Shown here piece after piece: positions 57,701 to 64,000 of a stretch of DNA of 64,000 bases. This DNA comes from Pinus tabuliformis. Taxonomy: Eukaryota; Streptophyta; Pinopsida; Pinales; Pinaceae. The stretch's first letter is position 1, and the number at the start of each line of letters is the position of its first letter. The DNA lies in assembly GCA_031772625.1 (NCBI GenBank), contig CM062813.1, positions 698,704,115-698,768,114 on the forward strand, read 5' to 3'. Both the position numbers and the translations under genes were made by a program. A model generated the notes under the pieces. The model made no database searches. It was not told the DNA's origin and saw only the letters and a list, made by a program, of their open reading frames with translations.

Positions 57701-59230
57701 GGAACTTACCCTATAAATTCCTACAAAAAATGCAAATAGCTTTCCTTGACCTTGAAGTTCCTTTTCCTAAGACTACAAATGACTACAAAAATTCCATTTT
57801 TCCTTTTGATGTTGAACAAATCCATCCTATTGATCAAATGGATTTTCATAAACAAACATGTGAAATGCTATAATCTACTCTGACAAGTTCAACAATGGCA
57901 ACATCCAGACTCCGGGCTTCAGTTAATAATATCCAGTCTCAATTAAAATTACAAAAAATATCTTCTTTGGCTAAAGACACCAGAATAAAGTCTTTAGAGG
58001 TTTTGGTGATTAAAATGGGATATAATCCCAGTAATGTAAAAGATGTTGAGGAGATAATTAAAAGAAAAATGCTGATATTGTAGCCTTAAGGAAGCAACTC
58101 AAACTTCCATCCACTGAAGATCTACAAATAAAGGAATTAGTGAACTGGAAAAGGAGAAAGAAGATACGTTAAAAATCATTATTGAACAAAATGCACAAAT
58201 TCAGAAAATGGAGACTGAAATAGAAAAAATACTAAAAGAGAAAGAAAAAACAATCAACTCAATCAACAATCATTCCTCTAACAAAAATTCCAATCACAGG
58301 TACATCAACAATAGGGGCTTCTACTTCAGTAGCTACTATAACAGTGGAGACACAATATACGGATACAACAACTAAATTAATCAAAGCTATGGAAGATATA
58401 TCTATCAGAGGGAAGGAGATTGAATAACTGAAAGCTCAGCTTAATAATCTCCAAGAATAAATATTGAAAGTTGATAATGTTTATTTGTTAGAGCTCCAGA
58501 AAACTCACAAATTAACTCAGAGGATTGAATATCTAGAGAATGAATCTTCTATGGCACAAACAATTGCACAAGAAAAGGAGAATATTTAGATAGAGATTAA
58601 TGAATCCATGACTGAATTTTGGCCTTCAATTGAAATTATTTTCGAGCAAGAAGAGTTAATTCAGAAATCAAAGAAGGTCATAGAAGATGTAAAGGAAGAT
58701 TTGGGTCAAAAACCAGGAGAAGCTACTACTTTGATAAGAATTTTAAACTCAAAGACAAAAGAAGAACTGGAAGAATATGAGATTGCATATAGAACTGAGA
58801 CCATTCTTGATGTAAGAAGAGTTATTACTAAAAGAAATTTAATGCTAAAGTTAGAGAATAAATGTCATAGTCTAGAGGCCAACATTAAAAAATTCCACTG
58901 AAATTTTAATATACTGCATCAAAAAGGACTTCCAGGTTTAAAGTGGTGGGAGACAAATTAGTTCAATTGGAAAACTATCAACAAAAATTATATTCTATAG
59001 CAGCAGATAAGTCCAAATTTTCCACCATAAAAGGAACTATTACAGGGAAGGCTTTCATGGAAGGCTTAAGTTTTGACTTATTGATCAAGCATGAAATAAA
59101 ACATTTGTTTATAGTCAAGCCCACTTTCCAAAAATATACCGAAGTGGATGAAACATATATAAAGTTAATTAAATACTCCATTCTAGATGAAGAAATATGA
59201 GATAAATTATGTCAGCTTCTTGATTAAACT
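57701..59230 (+). pseudogene. Decayed coiled-coil ORF of unknown family
   Basis: A series of frames on the plus strand is linked by stops and shifts. An N-terminal stretch has FLDLEVPFP. Long heptad-rich K/E/I segments lie at 57,895-58,260 and 58,440-58,900, and a tail at 58,943-59,200. The product would have been mostly coiled coil. I see no enzymatic motif. The dense stops and the closeness of a TATA-like and poly(A) signal suggest a retroelement or endogenous pararetrovirus-like origin, but I cannot support a specific family. Confidence 0.4.
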
Positions 59231-59409
59231 GATATTGATCTTCAACAAAAAAGAAACAACCTTTTCAGTCCGAGTATCACAAGAATCCTTGAAATTAGTG
59301 CCATAAATATTTAGCAGCTTAATTTTTCTTTATTCTTGAACTATTTATGTAAACAATTTTTAGATATTTTGCAAAGAAATCTTGATATTTAAATCAAGAT
59401 AGTTTGAGG

Positions 59410-59520
59410 AAAGTTGTATAAATACTTCATAGATCAAAGTAAAATGGGTTGAACCCTTGGGATGAGCTATTGAGCAGAATTGTATTCATCTGAAGTTTTT
59501 CTGATATTAATAAAAGGATT
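59410..59520 (+). promoter_or_regulatory. TATA-like and poly(A)-like signals close together
   Basis: GTATAAATAC at about 59,416 and AATAAAAGG at about 59,508 are 90 bp apart. This arrangement recalls the promoter plus poly(A) region of an LTR or of a plant pararetrovirus. Confidence 0.35.
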
Positions 59521-60463
59521 ATAGATTTGCATCAAAGCAACTTGTGTTCTCGTGAGTTCGTCATTGTTATTTCATTTCATATTGTAAATTTCTGCATATA
59601 TTTAATTTTGAATGAAGAGATTTGGGTAAGATAAGGTTTAGTGTCAACTTGTTTGAAATCATATGTGAATTTATAATATATTAAAGAGATTAGCTTATTG
59701 GATTGTTTGTCTGAGATAACTCCTCTACATCTTTAAATTGTCACTTCTTCATCAATTTAAATATATTTTTGTTGGGTTGTAAACATAGGTTACATGCATA
59801 TTTTCCATATGGTTAATTAAATACTCTATCTGAATATTTGATAGACCATAGATTCTTTGATTTATGCCTTACACATCTATTTTAAACCAAATTTCTATCA
59901 ATAGGTAAAGAACCAACCCTTTTATTATATCATGATTAATTAAGATTAAGCACTGTTTGAATTGGTTTAGAACATTGGTCATCCAAACATTAAAAAAACA
60001 AACACAATATTTTAGATACTTTGGCATAATTCCTTAACCTAGAATTATCTACACAGTTACAACAATTCCCATATTTTCTAAATTGGTAATCTTAAGGTTA
60101 TTATCCTTTCCTCCAATTCATAAAGTTCGTTCACTATGTAAATTTGTCTATTACACCTAATTCACTATAGAATTGCAAATTTGATAATTTCGTCATTGTC
60201 TAATGCTTTTTTTTTTTTTTTCATTTCTTTCATATACACTTAACTTTGGACACATTGTTGAATTGTTTTTCTATGACATCTCTTTTAAACCAAGTTTGGT
60301 TGCATATTGCACAATCATAAATAGGAACATATTGTATTTTCTTAAAATATTATTGTTCGACGATTGTTTCAAATGTATAATCGAACATCTGTAACAATTC
60401 TTTATGTTTATTTGGAAATATGGTATTTTATGTTTAATTTGGTCGCTTTGATCACCTTCTTGT
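59521..60463. other. AT-rich DNA without supported features
   Basis: Short ORFs only; nothing recognisable. Confidence 0.5.
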
Positions 60464-61492
60464 TGTTGGGAAAAGTATCCAATACGGAATGACCCTATCC
60501 CACTCTAAGGGTGATAGTACCTCAGCAACAATCAAAGCAAAGCTATCTAAGATTACTTCTTTATGAGATGTAAAAGAGGGGAGAAAGAGATCCACTAACC
60601 GATGTCTTCTGCTAATGATTGATCCAATCTTCTCTCCTTGCTGCTTGCTCCCAGCTCCTTGCTCTTGCACTGGCCCAGCTACACCAAGATCCTGCAAAAT
60701 GGCAAGAGAGGGAAACTACAAGAAGCATACATTCATAATTGATTCAAGGATTAGAATAAATCAAATACACAAGTATAACAATACACCATTGAGACACATG
60801 CATATAGAAGAACCTCAAATGCTTTATTAATGGAAGAAGTAAAGTTCAGGAAGTGATACAACCATAAGAGGCCCAATCCAGCATCACCTCCCAGCAGAAA
60901 GAAATCTCCTCTTCACCTCCTTCAAAGAAAATCACCCAATAGTTCTAAACTCAAACCAACAACACTTCCTTACATTCACAAGATTCCAGCCCCCTTAGAC
61001 CTCATGAGAGAGCTCTATATATAGGAGTTTTGGAGAAAGGATGAGTCAGCTTGAAGCTGGCATGAAGCTGACTAGTGTCCTCTCCCACTTTAGTTATTCT
61101 TCAGTTCTTGAGTCCACTTGGAGGTTCTTGCTTCCACTTGGAGATCTATACCCTCTTACTCATCACCAGTCGAATTCCCTGATCCAAGTGTCATTTTGGA
61201 AGCTTCCTGGGCATTGACACCTTGAGGAATGACTGTGCCACATGTCCCAACTCGCCCAGCGTAGGTAGCCTTCTTTGCATTTGACATTCAGCGCAGGTAG
61301 ATAGTGGAGCAGTTGACATGATCCAGAATTGCCTTGTTTTTGAGTGTTTTCAGGTGGAGAACTGCTATTTAGTGCTGTGGTTTGCTGACCTTGTTCCTCT
61401 AGGGGTAGGAACAACATGTTTAGGGACTTTGGATCCCTTAGATTATGGACATTTCATGCTTCATGCTGTAAGGCACAAAAATGTCTATAACA
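60464..61492 (-). repeat. Gypsy-C 3' LTR
   Basis: 1,029 bp. On the minus strand it begins TGTTATAGACATTTTTGTGCC and ends near CCCAACA, clearly homologous to the gypsy-B LTRs but more diverged from them than they are from each other. It holds CCTGCGCTG and CCTACGCTG words where gypsy-B has GGTGCGTTG. Confidence 0.85.
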
Positions 61493-61507
61493 GTTGCCCC
61501 CTAAAGT
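61493..61507 (-). other. Gypsy-C polypurine tract
   Basis: On the minus strand ACTTTAGGGGGCAAC abuts the LTR, as in gypsy-B and gypsy-1. Confidence 0.8.
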
Positions 61508-63480
61508 ATGAGGTCGTTTATCGGGTGAAATGCTTTATCAGGAGGATCCGAAGTTCATTCAATCGCTGAGAGGTGACCTGTAATAAAATACAATACAATA
61601 CATTATTTTTCATTCTGCTTTCATGATCTAGCTGAGGCGGGCATTCCCATGCTCAGCTTTATAAATTCATTTTGGTACATAGAATAGACGATCGTCTGAT
61701 GATATACTGATAATTCTCTGCTGAAATTATCATCCTTTGAGTAGGATGATCATCTGCTGCAATGATGTACATGTCAAATGTCTTTATATTTCCTAAATAT
61801 ATATCGCAGCCCGGATGGATGAAACTAGATCCGGGGTCTTCAAACTCGTTCGATCTTCACTCTAAGTACAAGTCGATCCATGTGAGAATTGTGCTGAAGT
61901 CGAACATGGAAAGACATCGCTTGATTACTGGTCAATGATGTAAACCGTTAACAAGCGCGAGAGGAATCACCGATAATGATAATGACCCTCAAGGTACTGC
62001 AGTACAATTCATGTGGTGTGAATAAAGTACTTGGCGTCGAACACCACACAAAATCTTCTGGTCGAAGGCCATTGATGTATACCTGTCGCCGGAAGTGAGA
62101 AACTTGCCATTGAGGCATGCAAGCTTCAAAGTACTGAGGGGGGTGTTCCTAGATCAACTTCTTGGATAATGAGCTGAAGTCGACAAGAAGCGATCCGTCA
62201 AAGGAGGGCCTTAATGAATCCCACATCAGTGACACGGAACAGAGCTAATGATTTTAATGGAGGTGAAAATAATCTGTGACATACGATTCAGGGTGGCGAT
62301 CATGGATGGATGAAGGATAATGTATGGCAGTGGATGGGACACAGTTGACTCTTTTTGAACAACATCTCTTGAACATATAACGACACTGATGCGATGGATC
62401 GGTAGCATTACCCCAAATGTGGATGGTTTGGCGAGACCATGGTGATGATACCGGTGAATGAAACAACCCAACCCGATGTGATACAGAGGAAAAGTGTCAT
62501 GTTCAAGAGCGACTTGCTACCATTAAAGCTTTGAGATTCTCCCAATTTTTCCCCAGTCATTTCTGACCAGTACCTCTTTATTTTTGTCAAGCTTGAGGAG
62601 GATAACATATGCTTGTTCTATAACCTGCCATTCGGGCAAGTCCATCGCTATGTTTTAACGAGCTTAGCGATAGGGAAACTCATTCTCGTCTAAAGACAAG
62701 TTTGTCGCTATTTAATCATTTTAACGAGTCTAACGACAAGGAAAACTCGGTCCTTTTTATTTTTAGAGCGTCTGAAAAGGTATAGAAAGTTAACTCCAAA
62801 TTTCCTTTTTCGTCATCTAATCCCTTAAGTCCGAAAAAGTATAAAACAATACAAAAGGGATGAGTTTTCGATAACTTTAACGAGCCGAATAAAACAAGCG
62901 CTCAACCTTTTTGTGCAATAATCCCTTAGGTCCAAAAAGATTAAAATCCAGAGGAGGGATAGCTCTTCCGGTCCTTTTAACGAGCTGGAAGGCCAAAACT
63001 CGGCAAACTTTTCATATTTTACGAGTCAGTTGAAAAGAGCTTAAAGAAGACTCGTCTTTTGAGGAACGAGTGATAAACAGGGATAGCAACTGATTCCAGG
63101 TACAGGTTGGAATTTTCCAATCACGGCAGTGTCACAAGGATGGCTAGGTGAAATCACTCTTCGCAGCTGTTCCTCAAAATGGGTAAACAATCATATGGAG
63201 GTGAACGATCGGCCAAATGGAATGGAGGTGGCAGGTGCAAAACACGACCAAGGCTTTTTATGGCTGATAAATTTACGATCACAGTGGTTATTTACCGGGA
63301 TAGGTTCATTTTTTAACGAGCTTGAATGTGCTAAAACATTGCTCAATCTTATGTTTATTTTTTAACGAGCATGAACTATGTGCTAAAACTGCTTGGATCT
63401 CGCTTTTCTATTTTTTAACGAGCATAAATTCCGCGGTAAAACTGCTCGAATATATGATCAAATTTTGATTTTTTACCATT
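61508..63480 (-). other. Gypsy-C 3' UTR with stem-loop series
   Basis: Homologous to gypsy-B 44,810-46,720. Stem-loops with changing stems: 62,644-62,671, 62,702-62,739, 62,805-62,839 (8-bp perfect), 62,907-62,939, 62,965-62,991, 63,008-63,037, 63,050-63,071 and 63,305-63,326. On the plus strand most loops contain TTTTAACGAG, the complement of the CTCGTTAAAA of gypsy-B. Confidence 0.65.
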
Positions 63481-64000
63481 ACTAGCTTTTCTCTTTTCAA
63501 GGATAGTACTGCATTCTCAATTGCTGCAACAAACTTTGTTAGAAATGAATAATATTTGCATGAAAATGAGATTATAACCCTAATATTTCACTTTGAACTA
63601 CGTAAAAATCCATTAAAAGGTGTTTTTACCTCTCATTTACCATTTCATTTGCATTTGGTTTGTTGGAGCTCTGGAGGTGCCTCTTCCCCCTTGATTTTCA
63701 CTAGCTGATTCCAGGAGATTCTGCGAACGATTTTCGGCGCCGTCTGGACCAGATAGGAGCTAAACCCTAGCTCTTTCTTTTCATGGTTTCCTTTTCCAGT
63801 TTCATGTCTGTTTTTCAGTCTTTCTGGGCCTCAGAGGTTTTGCCAGGGTGCCATAACTTCAGCTCAGGTTCCCCATTCGAAACCTGCGCTGAATGTCAAG
63901 CTGCCTTAAGGCAACCTGACCTTCAACGCAGATGGGACACTCTCTGCCTGCGCCGGGCTCAGAAAACTGAGTTTCCAGCTCATTTTTTGATGAATTTTCG
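63481..64000 (+). other. Leader region of the gypsy-C antisense gene
   Basis: Matches the region upstream of the gypsy-B antisense ORF. Contains the arm series CCTGCGCTG, AATGTCAAG, 14 nt, CCTGACCTT, CAACGCAGA, 14 nt, CCTGCGCCG at about 63,881-63,957. The antisense ORF would begin beyond the window. Confidence 0.5.

Larger units (their letters stand above)
60464..64000 (-). mobile_element. Gypsy-C: relative of gypsy-B, inverted, truncated by window edge
   Basis: The 3' LTR (60,464-61,492) and 3' UTR match gypsy-B in order on the opposite strand: AAGTATGAGG-type block before the LTR, the GGTGAAGAGGGG block within it, the stem-loop series, and the GGCGCCGTCTGGACC block (63,738-63,752; gypsy-B 44,526-44,540). 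The coding part and 5' LTR lie outside the window. Confidence 0.85.

Overview
The window is plant nuclear DNA made almost entirely of LTR retrotransposons nested inside each other and inside older, decayed sequence. I see no intact host gene, rRNA or tRNA gene. The element families (Copia; a Gypsy chromovirus; Tat-like Gypsy elements with antisense ORFs) point to a seed plant with a large repeat-filled genome. A gymnosperm is plausible, but that is inference because no marker gene is present.

Left part (1-23,990): A gypsy gag remnant on the minus strand (1-577) is followed by its probable LTR. A decayed minus-strand gene of unknown family was cut in two by a Tat-like Gypsy element, 'gypsy-1' (3,919-20,641, target duplication AAGTC). 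Its 3' half lies at about 1,740-3,918 and its 5' half at 20,642-22,352. Gypsy-1 carries only gag and protease. It was itself entered by an intact Copia element (10,659-19,343, target duplication GGATG, minus strand, 1,620-codon polyprotein, LTRs of 1,478 bp each differing at about a dozen positions). A further minus-strand gypsy gag pseudogene lies at 22,858-23,990.

Middle (24,000-31,570): AT-rich non-coding DNA holds an inverted pair of tRNA-derived SINE copies joined by (TA)n, a 50-bp tandem array, a decayed endonuclease/exonuclease/phosphatase-type ORF, and a divergent Copia LTR.

Right part (31,574-64,000): A Gypsy chromovirus with a C-terminal chromodomain (31,574-52,331, target duplication ACCTT, 334-bp LTRs) was split inside gag by a second Tat-like element, 'gypsy-B' (32,852-47,771, target duplication CTTAC). 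Gypsy-B has gag, protease, RT/RNase H, integrase, an extra RNase H ORF downstream of integrase, and a spliced-looking antisense ORF. To the right are a SINE-like unit, a decayed Copia element (53,199 to about 57,700), a decayed coiled-coil ORF with its own TATA and poly(A) signals, and the 3' end of 'gypsy-C', an inverted relative of gypsy-B that runs off the window.

The most unusual signal is in the untranslated DNA. In the Copia, gypsy-1 and gypsy-B/C families, LTRs and UTRs contain series of short inverted repeats in which loop length is fixed or nearly so within a family, while stem sequence changes in step on both arms. In Copia the spacing is exactly 20 nt in all sixteen cases; it is 19-20 nt in gypsy-1 and 14-15 nt in the best gypsy-B/C cases. 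A second hairpin class in Tat-like UTRs shares a loop close to GACTCGTTAAAA while its stems differ. I found no obvious protein-coding novel system; these hairpin series are my best candidate for something undescribed.
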